Source of the DNA: Moritella viscosa
Lineage (GTDB): Bacteria; Pseudomonadota; Gammaproteobacteria; Enterobacterales; Moritellaceae
Reading direction: 5' to 3'
Length of the DNA: 64,000 nt
Assembly: GCA_000953735.1 (NCBI GenBank)
Contig: LN554852.1
Coordinates: forward strand, 4,847,846 to 4,911,845
A program made the translations under genes and the position numbers. The notes beneath the pieces are model-generated. The model was not told where the DNA came from. It did no database searches and worked only from the letters and a program-made list of their open reading frames with translations. Shown one piece after another: positions 17,273-26,912 of this stretch; within the stretch, counting starts at the first letter, position 1, and the number at the start of each line of letters is the position of its first letter.

Positions 17273-18487
17273 TTACCCTTGAACAACGCCCATCATGTCC
17301 CACATAGGAACAAAAATACCCAGTGCTAAAATCAATACCATGATGGCAACGATACCAATCAATACAGGTTCAATCTTAGCGGTTAACGATTGCAGTTCAT
17401 AATCTACTTCACGCTCATAAAACTGCGCAGCTTCTAATAACAAATCATCCACTTGGCCTGTTTCATCACCCACCGAAATCATTTGTAAGATCAGCGGGGT
17501 AAACATGCCGCTTTCAATCGCCGTAATCGTTAAACTCTTACCTTCTTCAATACCAGTTCGCATAGACAGAATACGTACTTCCATCCATGCATTATCAACC
17601 GTTGAGGCCACTAGGGTGAGACTATTGTTCAGTGGCACACCACCTTTAAGCATCAACGAAAAACTACGCGCAAAACGCGATAGCAGGGTTTTTTCGATAA
17701 CCGGTCCTACAATTGGGATGCGAATATAAAACAAGCCCCACTTCAATTTACCTTTATCGGTTTTAATATAATGTTTGAAAGCAAAAATACTGCCGATCAC
17801 ACCCACGATTAATAAGTGCCAATAATTGACAAAGAAAGCGGAGGATGCCAGTAAGGCACGTGTCGCCCACGGTAATTCAACGCCAAATTTAGTAAACATA
17901 TCGGCAAACGTGGGGATCACAAAAATATTTAAGACCACTAACGCTAATGCAATCGAGATTAATACAAACATCGGATAACGGATCGCACTACTAATACGAC
18001 GTCGAGTATCCATTTCTAATTCAAGATAATTAGAAATCTGTAAAAATGAATCATCCAAGCGACCGGTATTTTCACCCACACGGACAATCGATACAAAAAT
18101 AGACGCAAATACATGTGGATATGCATGCATTGCGGCCGATAATGTTGTCCCGTTGTTTAAACGCGTCACTACATCGTTTAATACATCTTTCAATTTAACG
18201 TGAGAGCTCGATTCTGATAGCCCTTTAATCGCACGGATCATAGGAATACCAGCACGGGTTAACGAATACATCTGACGCGCAAAAATAACCAGCTCTTCAA
18301 GCGGGACTTTCCGTGTAAACAATTGGCTAAAATCAATATCTCGGTTACCAGTCGATACATTAATTGACGTGGGCGTGATCCCTTTACGCATTAATGCTTC
18401 AACAAGCACATCTTGATTTTGTGCTTCCTGCTGTCCCGAAACAGCATTGCCTTGGATATCCCGGCCTTTATAACTAAAATTTGGCAT
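17273..18487 (-). CDS. mshG: MSHA pilus inner membrane platform protein MshG
   Basis: A 404-residue PilC/GspF family protein. Two T2SSF domains (about residues 66-190 and 270-392) each end in hydrophobic membrane segments, with a third membrane segment in the middle (about 165-190 and 220-240). The repeat of VGENTGRLD and VGDETGQVD marks the duplicated domain. It forms the inner membrane platform rotated or remodelled by the MshE ATPase. It lies 66 bp after mshE; the next gene is a pilin, with no mshF between. Confidence 0.95.
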   Translation of the reverse strand: MPNFSYKGRDIQGNAVSGQQEAQNQDVLVEALMRKGITPTSINVSTGNRDIDFSQLFTRKVPLEELVIFARQMYSLTRAGIPMIRAIKGLSESSSHVKLKDVLNDVVTRLNNGTTLSAAMHAYPHVFASIFVSIVRVGENTGRLDDSFLQISNYLELEMDTRRRISSAIRYPMFVLISIALALVVLNIFVIPTFADMFTKFGVELPWATRALLASSAFFVNYWHLLIVGVIGSIFAFKHYIKTDKGKLKWGLFYIRIPIVGPVIEKTLLSRFARSFSLMLKGGVPLNNSLTLVASTVDNAWMEVRILSMRTGIEEGKSLTITAIESGMFTPLILQMISVGDETGQVDDLLLEAAQFYEREVDYELQSLTAKIEPVLIGIVAIMVLILALGIFVPMWDMMGVVQG

Positions 18488-18507
18488 TTGCTAACCTTAA
18501 TAGTCTT

Positions 18508-18573
18508 ATTTACTGACCATTACGGTCCTATTCACTGTCCACTACGGTTCTATTCACTGCCCACTACGCTCCA
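18508..18573. repeat. Three 22-bp tandem repeats at the mshE/mshG junction
   Basis: Three diverged copies of a 22-bp unit lie at 18508-18529, 18530-18551 and 18552-18573. The third covers the last codons of mshE, including its TGA. The other two fill most of the 66-bp mshE-mshG gap. Gain or loss of units would alter the mshE end or the spacing to mshG. Confidence 0.8.
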
Positions 18574-20464
18574 ATGCCCTAACCACTTCAGCCAAGCGTA
18601 AAATCTTTTCAATATCACCGCTATCGACTTTGTCTAACTCTCTAATATTTTCTGCAATATTAGCGCCGAAGGTCTCAGACGTTAATACGTCACTGACAAT
18701 CACATGTTCAGTATTATATTCATCTTGGCTGGCATCATCTTCACTGCTTCTGTCATCGAGACTAAGCTCATCAGCCAACTTTAATACTTCCTCGATAGAG
18801 GTTAAACCCTGTTTCGCAAAATCCAACGCCGAAAGTACAAGTGGTCGATAATATTTAGTCTTACGTGCTTCAACAGCAAACTCATCAGGAGCTTCACGTC
18901 GCAATGCATCGCACATTGCATCATTAAGTTCTAATAATTCAAATACACCGATACGGCCACGATAACCCGTATAGTTACAACTTTGACAGCCCACACTGCG
19001 ATAAAAATGGGCGTTACTCAGTGGTTCTTTGGCTATTTTTTCTAAGCAATATTGCTCACTACTAGCCAGATCATGGGTGCTTTTACATTGACTACATAAT
19101 TTACGTACTAAGCGTTGGGCAACCACAGCACGTAATGCAGCGCCAATTAAATAACCTGGCGCGCCCATATCCATTAATCGTAATGCACAAGTAATTGCAT
19201 CATTGGTATGCAGCGTTGATAACACCATGTGACCCGTTAGTGCTCCACGCAGACCAATTTCAGCAGTCTCTTTGTCACGCATTTCACCCACTAATAGAAT
19301 ATCAGGATCTTGACGTAAGCAAGTACGCAAAATATGGGCAAAGTCCAAACCTATCTTAGGGTTAACCTGCACTTGGCTGATCCGTGGTAAACGGTATTCA
19401 ACAGGGTCTTCCACTGTAATAATCTTTTTACCAGGTTCGTTAAGTTCACTTAAAGCCGCATATAACGTGGTTGTTTTACCACTCCCCGTAGGTCCAGTCA
19501 CCAATACCATGCCATGGGGACGACGGATCAAACTACGTAAACGTTTAATTAACTCTGCTGGCATCCCAGTACTTTCTAACTGGAAAACCCCCGCATCTTG
19601 ATTAAGTAAACGCATAACAACTGATTCACCATACTGCACCGGCATGGTTGACATCCGCACATCAATCGATTGATTACGCACGTTTAAATTAAAACGACCA
19701 TCTTGCGGTAAACGTTTTTCAGAAATATCCAAACCAGCCATTAATTTGAGTCGTAATACCAATGCCGGTACGATCGCGACTTCATTAAGAATATTTTCTT
19801 GTAGAACACCATCAACACGTAAACGAATACGTAATGCTTTTTCATCCGGTTCAATGTGAATATCTGATGCCCCGACTTGCACCGCATCTTCAAATACTGA
19901 ATTAAGAAACTTAACTACGGTTGCTTCGTTAGATGCATCATCTACATCGCGAAATATATCGAACTCTTGTGTTGGTCGATGTTCATCTTCGAGTTGACCA
20001 GCAAATGCTTCAATATCTTTAGTTCGACGATATAAACGGTCATACGCAGGTAATAATTGACTTTCTCTGACAATAGCAAAATCTAGCTGATAAAGAGAAA
20101 GTAGATTTGATATTGCTTCGACGGCATAAAGGTCAGCAGGATCACTCAATGCCACCGTTAAATGATTATCTTCAGATTTAACGACTAAAGCACGATGACG
20201 ACGCGCATGTACTTCCGGTAATTTCAGTACAGTCTGCTGTGGAATATTTAATGCCGAAATATCTAAAAACGGAATATTTAACTGTCGAGATAAAAAGCTA
20301 AGCAGCTGCTCTTCGGTAATAAAATCTAAGTTGATCAGTGTCGAACCTAACTTTCCGCCACTACTACGTTGCTCTTTGAGTGCTAAACCAAGTTGCGCTT
20401 CACTGATAATGTTCTCACCAACAAGTAAATCACCCAATCGTTGTTTTAATTTCAATTGTGCCAT
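18554..20464 (-). CDS. mshE: MSHA pilus extension ATPase MshE (c-di-GMP responsive)
   Basis: A 636-residue PilB/GspE family ATPase. Two tandem MshEN-type c-di-GMP motifs are visible at residues 9-32 and 38-61, with the RLG/KLG start, spaced leucines and closing Gln. The ATPase core has Walker A GPTGSGKT (324-331), the Asp box around 348-356, Walker B DILLVGEMRD (about 388-397), the His box GHMVLSTLHT (411-420) and a tetracysteine zinc site (CSQC 457-460, CQSC 493-496). It powers MSHA pilin polymerisation. The protein exceeds the roughly 575 residues I recall for Vibrio MshE because of an acidic C-terminal tail (about 562-636) that ends inside a tandem repeat. Confidence 0.96.
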   Translation of the reverse strand: MAQLKLKQRLGDLLVGENIISEAQLGLALKEQRSSGGKLGSTLINLDFITEEQLLSFLSRQLNIPFLDISALNIPQQTVLKLPEVHARRHRALVVKSEDNHLTVALSDPADLYAVEAISNLLSLYQLDFAIVRESQLLPAYDRLYRRTKDIEAFAGQLEDEHRPTQEFDIFRDVDDASNEATVVKFLNSVFEDAVQVGASDIHIEPDEKALRIRLRVDGVLQENILNEVAIVPALVLRLKLMAGLDISEKRLPQDGRFNLNVRNQSIDVRMSTMPVQYGESVVMRLLNQDAGVFQLESTGMPAELIKRLRSLIRRPHGMVLVTGPTGSGKTTTLYAALSELNEPGKKIITVEDPVEYRLPRISQVQVNPKIGLDFAHILRTCLRQDPDILLVGEMRDKETAEIGLRGALTGHMVLSTLHTNDAITCALRLMDMGAPGYLIGAALRAVVAQRLVRKLCSQCKSTHDLASSEQYCLEKIAKEPLSNAHFYRSVGCQSCNYTGYRGRIGVFELLELNDAMCDALRREAPDEFAVEARKTKYYRPLVLSALDFAKQGLTSIEEVLKLADELSLDDRSSEDDASQDEYNTEHVIVSDVLTSETFGANIAENIRELDKVDSGDIEKILRLAEVVRALERSGQ

Positions 20465-21606
20465 TACGGTTTCTCCAACTGGGCAATACGCGCATTAATA
20501 TAATTACGTGAAGAAGCAGATAGCTGCCCCATATTTTGTGCGGTGTGATAAGCCGTTAATGCTAATCGGACTTGCTGCGCTTTGTCGGCAGAAATCCCCA
20601 GTCCTAACCACCATTTAGCCCGGTTTGGTTCATAGTTGGTCAATTGCTTATACGCAATTAATGCAGTATCTAAATCATCTAAACTTTGTGCTAAACCTGC
20701 AAGCATGGCGTAATAATCGACATTACCGTCAATCTCTGGCTTGTGTGGCTTAAGATAATAATAAGCTTGTTGTTTATTTTTATTCTTTAAATAAATACGC
20801 GCTAACATTAGACGAAAATTTGTGTATGCAGGCGATACACTTAAACCTTCTTGTAACAAGGTTACTGCCGATTCCGTTCGTTGCTCACCGTATAAGATCG
20901 CGGCTAATTTTTCTCGAGATAAATCATGTTGCTTGTCCAACGTCAACACTTTGCTAAATAGGTGCTTGGCACGCACCTTATCACCATAAAGTAATGCCGC
21001 TTCTGCTTTTTTCGCATATAACTGAGCTTGTTGTACAGGTGTACGGGTAATTGCTTTAATTGAAATTATATTTTCTTTCTCAGCGTCATTGTTAACTGAG
21101 ATCGCAACGCTTTGTATTTCAGTGGTTGGCTTAAGCTTTGCGGGAGTTGCCGCTTTGGGTTCAATATGAATAACCTTAGTAATCGGCGTAACAGGCAATG
21201 CGATTGGTTGCGCCGTACTAACCATTACTTTCTTTACGACAGGGCTAACAACGACCGGTTTTTCGAGTAAGTGATTCGCGATCACTTTTTCATTTACGTC
21301 GTGATGATTTGTATTTACACGCGCAACTGTCTGCACTTGCTCAGGTTTTATGCGTGCTTTTTCTGTTCTGCCAGGTAATACAGCCGCGTTCACAACCGGA
21401 GCGACTAAAACAGTCGTATTTTGTTTTTGGACAAACAAATAAGCAGCAAGTAACCCCATCATTACAATTGCGACAAATAAGCAAATAATGACGTTATTAT
21501 TACGTGCTGACGCCGCAACAATGACTACCCCACTTTGCTCAGCTTGTCTTTGTTGTTGCTGGGCACCTTTATCTAGCCCCTGCAGCATTTGATTAATAAC
21601 ACTCAC
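20464..21606 (-). CDS. mshN: MSHA biogenesis TPR protein MshN
   Basis: An inner membrane protein with one transmembrane segment (about residues 40-60) and a periplasmic part made of a low-complexity linker followed by TPR-like helices to the C terminus. I chose the GTG at 21606, giving 380 residues and a 4-bp overlap with the mshM stop; an upstream in-frame ATG at 21630 would overlap mshM more. MshN is needed for MSHA assembly and probably scaffolds the secretin or the inner membrane complex, as TPR proteins do in other pilus systems (inference). The stop overlaps the mshE start. Confidence 0.88.
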   Translation of the reverse strand: MSVINQMLQGLDKGAQQQQRQAEQSGVVIVAASARNNNVIICLFVAIVMMGLLAAYLFVQKQNTTVLVAPVVNAAVLPGRTEKARIKPEQVQTVARVNTNHHDVNEKVIANHLLEKPVVVSPVVKKVMVSTAQPIALPVTPITKVIHIEPKAATPAKLKPTTEIQSVAISVNNDAEKENIISIKAITRTPVQQAQLYAKKAEAALLYGDKVRAKHLFSKVLTLDKQHDLSREKLAAILYGEQRTESAVTLLQEGLSVSPAYTNFRLMLARIYLKNKNKQQAYYYLKPHKPEIDGNVDYYAMLAGLAQSLDDLDTALIAYKQLTNYEPNRAKWWLGLGISADKAQQVRLALTAYHTAQNMGQLSASSRNYINARIAQLEKP

Positions 21607-22499
21607 AGCATTGATTCTCCAAACCACCAAATAACTAATATCACTTCAATAACAAGCACACCGGCTAAAATCGGCAAACGTAAATTACGTCGCTGAATTG
21701 CACTTTCGGTATCTTTAATGGCAAGTTTAACCAATGCGACACTGACCTTGTGATCGTTCAAACCATAGCTTAACATCAAACACTTATGTGCTAACACATT
21801 GATTAACCTTGGTATACCTCCACTTGCTTGGTGTAACATGCGTAATGCGCGAGGTTCGAATAAAGACGCACCACGATAGCCAGACACAGTAAGACGATGT
21901 TCAACATAACTCGCCGTTTCATTAATAAGTAACGGGCGAAGTTGGTACGAAAAGGTAATACGTTGGCGTAATTGACGTAAGTTATCTTGTTTTAATCGTG
22001 TATCTAACTCAGGTTGGCCAAACAACACAACTTGCATTAACTTCTTACTTTCAGTTTCTAAGTTACTGATTAAACGCAACGCTTCTAAAGTTTCATGGGG
22101 CAGCATTTGCGCTTCATCAATCAACAAGACGACTTGTTTTGCTTCTGCCGACAACGAAATTAATTGATGGTTAAGCGCTTCTGTTAATTTGTGTTGATCC
22201 AAACTAGCATCAATACCGAGTTCACTGGCAACCGCGGCACGCATTTCATTGGGTGTTAAATACGGATTAGGTAAATAAGCAATCACATAGTCATCGCCTA
22301 GCTCATTAAGTAATTTACGACAGATAAGCGTCTTACCCGTACCGACTTCCCCCGTCACTTTGATAAAACCTTCACCACTTGCAAGTGCAGTGGTCAGAAC
22401 CTGTAATGCTTCAAAGTGCGGAACCAAGGGGTGATAAAACTGCGTATTTGGCGTCAAGCCAAATGGCACTTCCGTCAAACCAAAATGCGCGTTATACAT
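21603..22499 (-). CDS. mshM: MSHA biogenesis AAA ATPase MshM
   Basis: A 298-residue ExeA-like AAA protein. Walker A GEVGTGKT is at residues 50-57 and Walker B VVLLIDEA at 123-130. A C-terminal hydrophobic segment (about 275-293) anchors it to the inner membrane. ExeA family members help secretins assemble by engaging peptidoglycan or the inner membrane complex. Here the peptidoglycan-binding domain is absent, and MshN may supply the periplasmic part. It abuts mshL and overlaps mshN by 4 bp. Confidence 0.93.
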   Translation of the reverse strand: MYNAHFGLTEVPFGLTPNTQFYHPLVPHFEALQVLTTALASGEGFIKVTGEVGTGKTLICRKLLNELGDDYVIAYLPNPYLTPNEMRAAVASELGIDASLDQHKLTEALNHQLISLSAEAKQVVLLIDEAQMLPHETLEALRLISNLETESKKLMQVVLFGQPELDTRLKQDNLRQLRQRITFSYQLRPLLINETASYVEHRLTVSGYRGASLFEPRALRMLHQASGGIPRLINVLAHKCLMLSYGLNDHKVSVALVKLAIKDTESAIQRRNLRLPILAGVLVIEVILVIWWFGESML

Positions 22500-24118
22500 T
22501 AGCCTTTCTCATTTTTTTGTTCTGTTGGGTACCACTGTTCAAGTAATTCAGCCGAACGTTCCAACTCTAAGCGCCATGTATTTTGGTCAACGACTACAGG
22601 TTTAATTAAAATGATTAACTCTGTTTTTTGTACTGATTGCGAACGATGAGTAAAGAGTTCACCTAACCAAGGAATATCACCCAAGAAAGGTACTTTCGAC
22701 ACCAAATCTTTATTCGCGGTTTTCATCAAACCACCAATCACAATGATCTCACCGCTTTTAGCTTTCACAACGGTATCCGTTTCACGCACGTCACTTTTTG
22801 CCAACGGAAGTACAATATCCTTTGAACCTGAGATCGTTTTAATCGAATCAGTCACTTCAATAATTGATGGATGAACGTGTAATAATACACCACCATCACT
22901 ATCAATTTGCGGCGTTACATCGAGGGCGATACCAGAGAAGAAGGGTGTAAGGTCAACATCTTGATCTACGGTATTACTTTCTGTTGATGTCGTCGTGCTA
23001 TAACCCGTTACAAAATATTCATCACGACCAACTTTAATCACCGCTTTCTGATTATTAAGCGCTGTAACGCGTGGGCTAGATAAAACGTTCACATCACCTT
23101 GCGTCTTTAATAACTTAATTGCAGCACTAAAATCGTTACCCGCCAACGTTAATACACCGCCACCAGAAGCAATATCAGTTATATCTTTAACACTAAAATT
23201 AAACGATGAATCAGTTGCAACTTTCGAATTATTTACATTCCAATCAATACCTTGTTCGTAGCCGTCATTCAACGTTACCTCCATGATCTTCACTTCAAGC
23301 AATACCTGACGCTGTAAATGTTCCTCTGCTTTAGTTAAAAAGTCTTTTATCTTACGAATATCTTTCGGATAACCGTAAACGGTCACCAAACCCGCTTGCG
23401 GACTAATTACAACTTGGGTATTTTGTTCATTTGCCGTTAGGCCCAGTAATGTATTTTCTAATTCGGCCCAATAATCCGTATCTGTTTGCGTCGATATTTC
23501 GGTACCTGCACTGCTTGATGACGACGATGATGAATCATCTGATGAGTCGTCGTTATCATCTGACGAGCTGCTGCTCGACGAGCCGCTATCAGTTAAATAG
23601 CCTGAACTGATCGAACTGTTTGATAAGCCATTACGCTTCATCAATAAGTAGTTCATAGGGATAATTTCGGTACGCAGTCCCGCACCATTTATCCGATAGG
23701 TATTACCTTGACGTTGAATATCATAACCATACATATCTGCAACAGCGTCCATCGTTTCGGCAATCGTGACATCATTTAATGCCACAGTGATACGGCCCGA
23801 CACGTCTGGACTCACAATAAGATTATATTTAGTGCCCTTTAACAGGGACCCAAAAAACTGGCGTGCAGATACTGATTTAGCAGCAACGTCCATACGTGGT
23901 TCGATAACAGGTGTATTCAAACTGTCATTACCGTCAAATCCTGGTAACAGTTCAGCATTGACATCATCAGGTACAGTCCAAGTTTGTGATTGAGCGTCTG
24001 CACGATCAAGCTCTGCTTGAATTGATTCTTTAATGACTACAGGCTCAAGTGAACTACGTGTTGTTTCACAACCCGTTAAAAATACACCTAAAATAATAGC
24101 AAGATACAACTTGTTCAT
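22499..24118 (-). CDS. mshL: MSHA pilus outer membrane secretin MshL
   Basis: A 539-residue secretin. The N-terminus has a lipoprotein signal with LTGC (Cys17), so it is probably a lipidated, self-piloting secretin. A short STN-like domain (about 85-140) and one N-domain (about 235-290) precede the secretin domain (about 335-525), with the VPFLGDIPWLGELF motif near its end. Between residues 184 and 218 is a run made almost only of Ser and Asp, a flexible low-complexity linker that may vary between strains. It forms the outer membrane pore for the MSHA pilus. Confidence 0.95.
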   Translation of the reverse strand: MNKLYLAIILGVFLTGCETTRSSLEPVVIKESIQAELDRADAQSQTWTVPDDVNAELLPGFDGNDSLNTPVIEPRMDVAAKSVSARQFFGSLLKGTKYNLIVSPDVSGRITVALNDVTIAETMDAVADMYGYDIQRQGNTYRINGAGLRTEIIPMNYLLMKRNGLSNSSISSGYLTDSGSSSSSSSDDNDDSSDDSSSSSSSSAGTEISTQTDTDYWAELENTLLGLTANEQNTQVVISPQAGLVTVYGYPKDIRKIKDFLTKAEEHLQRQVLLEVKIMEVTLNDGYEQGIDWNVNNSKVATDSSFNFSVKDITDIASGGGVLTLAGNDFSAAIKLLKTQGDVNVLSSPRVTALNNQKAVIKVGRDEYFVTGYSTTTSTESNTVDQDVDLTPFFSGIALDVTPQIDSDGGVLLHVHPSIIEVTDSIKTISGSKDIVLPLAKSDVRETDTVVKAKSGEIIVIGGLMKTANKDLVSKVPFLGDIPWLGELFTHRSQSVQKTELIILIKPVVVDQNTWRLELERSAELLEQWYPTEQKNEKG

Positions 24119-24133
24119 AATTAAATTTGAGCC

Positions 24134-24478
24134 TTAATGTTTAATTTTACTGCCAAATAATGACAATCTAAATTCTTTATCATTACGTACAAAATACACA
24201 AAATCAGTGGTGATACGACGTACTTTGAAACCTGAAATCCAGCTTCCCACTTGCACCTCTTTGTCATTCATGATTGCAATATATGTATGATCACGCACAA
24301 AGATAGCCTGTAAGGTCGGAATACTTACTTTTGCTTTAGCTTGACGGCGAATGACAGGCTCTATCGCCCCCCAAGGACCCGTTGGATCATCGAGTACATT
24401 ACCGTTAATAACACCTTGTCCCGCTTGCGCGATACCAGCACTCAATAAAATGAATATTGGCAGTAATAATTTAACCAC
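24134..24478 (-). CDS. mshK: MSHA biogenesis protein MshK
   Basis: A 114-residue PilP/GspC-like small periplasmic protein. A signal peptide (residues 1-19, ending AQA) is followed by a compact beta-rich domain with VGSWISGFKVRRI, similar to the domain in PilP that contacts the secretin. It lies between mshJ (8-bp overlap) and mshL (15-bp gap), as in other msh loci. Confidence 0.85.
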   Translation of the reverse strand: MVKLLLPIFILLSAGIAQAGQGVINGNVLDDPTGPWGAIEPVIRRQAKAKVSIPTLQAIFVRDHTYIAIMNDKEVQVGSWISGFKVRRITTDFVYFVRNDKEFRLSLFGSKIKH

Positions 24479-25274
24479 GAATAAACTCCTTATTAATACT
24501 CAAGGTATAAATCTCCATCACTACCTGCGCGGTTGGATAGTCTTGTATCTGATAATCAAAGACCTCCCAATAGAATTTCTTGGGTAACTGTTCAATCTGC
24601 GTTAAATAGGCTTGAATATTAAAAAATGATCCCGTCATGGTGATACGTAAACCATGTCGATAAAGTAATACTTCCGAGTCATCAGTGACGGTTATCCGTG
24701 TTTCGGAATTAGCCAACGCCGCATCAATATTTTTCGATATTTCATCACTCTTAATGATCTTATCCGCATTCAGATCTTGCCCGCTTGCATTCGAAAATTT
24801 AGGTTTAGCCTTTTCCTCGACCTTATCAAGCGCGTTATTATTACCGGTTAGGGTCGTCACAGGCAATGACTCAATCGATATCAACTTTACGTTCTTGGCA
24901 CGGCTTAATACATCACCCAATACCAAAGCCATTTGATTTGAGTTAATTAAGTCGGCCGTTAAATCGGTTAATTTACCATTTGCCTTGTTAAATTCGGATT
25001 CAGCACGCGCAATACGTAACTGAACAATTTTATTTGGATCACTCGCTAATGCTTGCAATAATTCTGCTTTATCAAATTCATATTGTTGTTGCTGCTGCTG
25101 CAAAGAAGTCAGTTTTGATTGTGACTTCTGGTTTTGTAAATAAACAGGTTCTAACCACAAACTATAAACAAGATAAACAATCGCGATCAACAGCGAGCCT
25201 ACCAGCAATGAACGCTCACGCATTGATAATAAAGTAAACTTAGCTTTCATTGTCTGCCAATGTTGCTGCATCAT
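24471..25274 (-). CDS. mshJ: MSHA biogenesis protein MshJ
   Basis: A 267-residue PilO/GspM-like protein: one transmembrane helix (about residues 22-42), a Gln-rich coiled coil (about 48-110), and a C-terminal ferredoxin-like domain (about 195-262). With MshI2 it would form the inner membrane alignment complex linking cytoplasmic MshI to the secretin. It overlaps the PilN-like gene by 4 bp and mshK by 8 bp. An insert of about 60 residues (125-185) is low-complexity. Confidence 0.88.
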   Translation of the reverse strand: MMQQHWQTMKAKFTLLSMRERSLLVGSLLIAIVYLVYSLWLEPVYLQNQKSQSKLTSLQQQQQQYEFDKAELLQALASDPNKIVQLRIARAESEFNKANGKLTDLTADLINSNQMALVLGDVLSRAKNVKLISIESLPVTTLTGNNNALDKVEEKAKPKFSNASGQDLNADKIIKSDEISKNIDAALANSETRITVTDDSEVLLYRHGLRITMTGSFFNIQAYLTQIEQLPKKFYWEVFDYQIQDYPTAQVVMEIYTLSINKEFIRG

Positions 25275-25873
25275 TCACTTACCTCCGCTACGAGTTGGTT
25301 AGTTAAGGTGAATGCAATCACATCATCACTATTTCGATTAATATTTAATAAGTTAAATTCTCGACCTTGTAATGATTTACCCTGTGAGAATTTACGGATC
25401 CAACGAGGTATCGCTTCATGTGTTCTTGCAATCCCCGTTAGTGTCATACGATCACCGGATAATCGTATTTGATTTAAACGAATATCCCTATCGCGTTGCA
25501 GTGCTAAATCAGACATTAAAATAGCAAAACCACTTGATTGTACTAATGATAAATCTGATAGCTGCACCAATAATTCATCACGATATTGTAAACGTGTTTG
25601 TAACAGAGTTAATTGTTGGATTAACGCCGGATTTTGAACATGCAGTGATACTTGATTAGATAAATCAGCAACTTCGGCTTCTTGTTCAATTAATTGATTT
25701 TTTGCCAGTTTAACTTTTTGCTCTAATACAGCCCTGTCATTTTCAGCCATATAAACAAGTGCTAACATCACCACAAGCGCACTAGTAATAGCTACCACCG
25801 CTTGCATTAATGTTAAATATTCTTTTTTTGGCTTAAACGCCTGAGTATATAAATTTACGCGATTTTTCATCAC
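25271..25873 (-). CDS. mshI2: PilN-like MSHA biogenesis protein (MshI2)
   Basis: A 200-residue protein with the N-terminal NLYTQAFKPKKEYLT stretch typical of PilN-like proteins, one membrane helix (about 23-42), a coiled coil (about 45-90) and a PilN-like domain to the end. In PilN the N-terminal peptide inserts into PilM; here it would bind the upstream MshI. The two genes overlap by 4 bp, which fits a stoichiometric complex. Confidence 0.88.
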   Translation of the reverse strand: MMKNRVNLYTQAFKPKKEYLTLMQAVVAITSALVVMLALVYMAENDRAVLEQKVKLAKNQLIEQEAEVADLSNQVSLHVQNPALIQQLTLLQTRLQYRDELLVQLSDLSLVQSSGFAILMSDLALQRDRDIRLNQIRLSGDRMTLTGIARTHEAIPRWIRKFSQGKSLQGREFNLLNINRNSDDVIAFTLTNQLVAEVSE

Positions 25874-26763
25874 AATTTTTCCAAAGCGCCGCCAATGGCA
25901 GGTAAGAAACCAGTATCAATATGTTCACTAATATAGGCATGCTTTAATGAAATAACAGGGATAGTAAAATTAAGCTGCAAACGTGTAATTAGCGGCTCTA
26001 AGCTAGAACTCGGTAATGCTAAATTAATTTCTTTCACTTCCGGTAATTTCAATTGGCTCACCGCAAAGTCGGCTGAGCGTTGAATCTCTAAGCTAAAGTT
26101 ATCTAACAGCGAAGTATCAAGCTGATGTTCTTTTAAATCGCGTAATCGAGAAAAGCCACGTAAACGGCGCGAGAAATAAACCTGGTTATCGTGGATAATC
26201 GTCAAATTTACTTCTTGATAATCCTGCTGAGTAATTAACATTTGTGTACTTTTTCGATTCTCATCGGCGCTGGTACTAAATAAGTTTGCCGTCGCTAATT
26301 CCTCAATACCAATAGTAAGCAGTTCAAGCTTTGCTTGCTGTGTTGCTGTAACAATTAATTCTACGAGACTTTTCGCACAATAAACGAGGTTAATCTTATT
26401 TTGATTGGGTACCGAAAAATAATCGAATACCACGGAATCAATAGACTCGTTAATAAATTCTTTCGCAATGAAAGGCAATGTACTGGCAATTTCATTATCA
26501 GGGACACTTGGCTTATCAATCTGTAATAATTGATACTGTTGATTTGATAACACAACATGACAAGTTGATGCCTGCAAGTTGTGTTTCGAGATCATGTCAC
26601 TCAGTGTTTTAACAAGTTCAGAAAAATCACCAAATGCGCTTGAATCAAGTACTGATATCGCCTCATGATCTGTCGATAATGCACAGATATCGACACGCTG
26701 TTTAGCAATGAAAATACCCAGTTTTGTTGGTATATTTCGATTTTTTAACCAGGGTATACGCAT
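25870..26763 (-). CDS. mshI: PilM-like MSHA biogenesis protein MshI
   Basis: A 297-residue cytoplasmic protein with the actin-like fold of PilM: a glycine-poor N-terminal domain opening with LGIFIAKQRVDICAL, and a C-terminal sequence ending GFLPAIGGALEKL similar to PilM ends. It is the first gene of the msh biogenesis operon. The 149-bp gap to csrD upstream probably contains its promoter: a 7-bp inverted repeat TGATATT/AATATCA lies there, but I could not assign clear promoter boxes. Confidence 0.88.
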   Translation of the reverse strand: MRIPWLKNRNIPTKLGIFIAKQRVDICALSTDHEAISVLDSSAFGDFSELVKTLSDMISKHNLQASTCHVVLSNQQYQLLQIDKPSVPDNEIASTLPFIAKEFINESIDSVVFDYFSVPNQNKINLVYCAKSLVELIVTATQQAKLELLTIGIEELATANLFSTSADENRKSTQMLITQQDYQEVNLTIIHDNQVYFSRRLRGFSRLRDLKEHQLDTSLLDNFSLEIQRSADFAVSQLKLPEVKEINLALPSSSLEPLITRLQLNFTIPVISLKHAYISEHIDTGFLPAIGGALEKL

Positions 26764-26912
26764 AAAAATTCTGTTGCACCTAAATAAATGAATAATGGCT
26801 TATAAATTAAACAATGACTATCATACTTTAATCGCGATTAAGTAGTAAGCAAAGTGTGATATTAGCACTATAATATCATACCTAAATAACGAAAGTATCA
26901 CACTAAAGTCCC

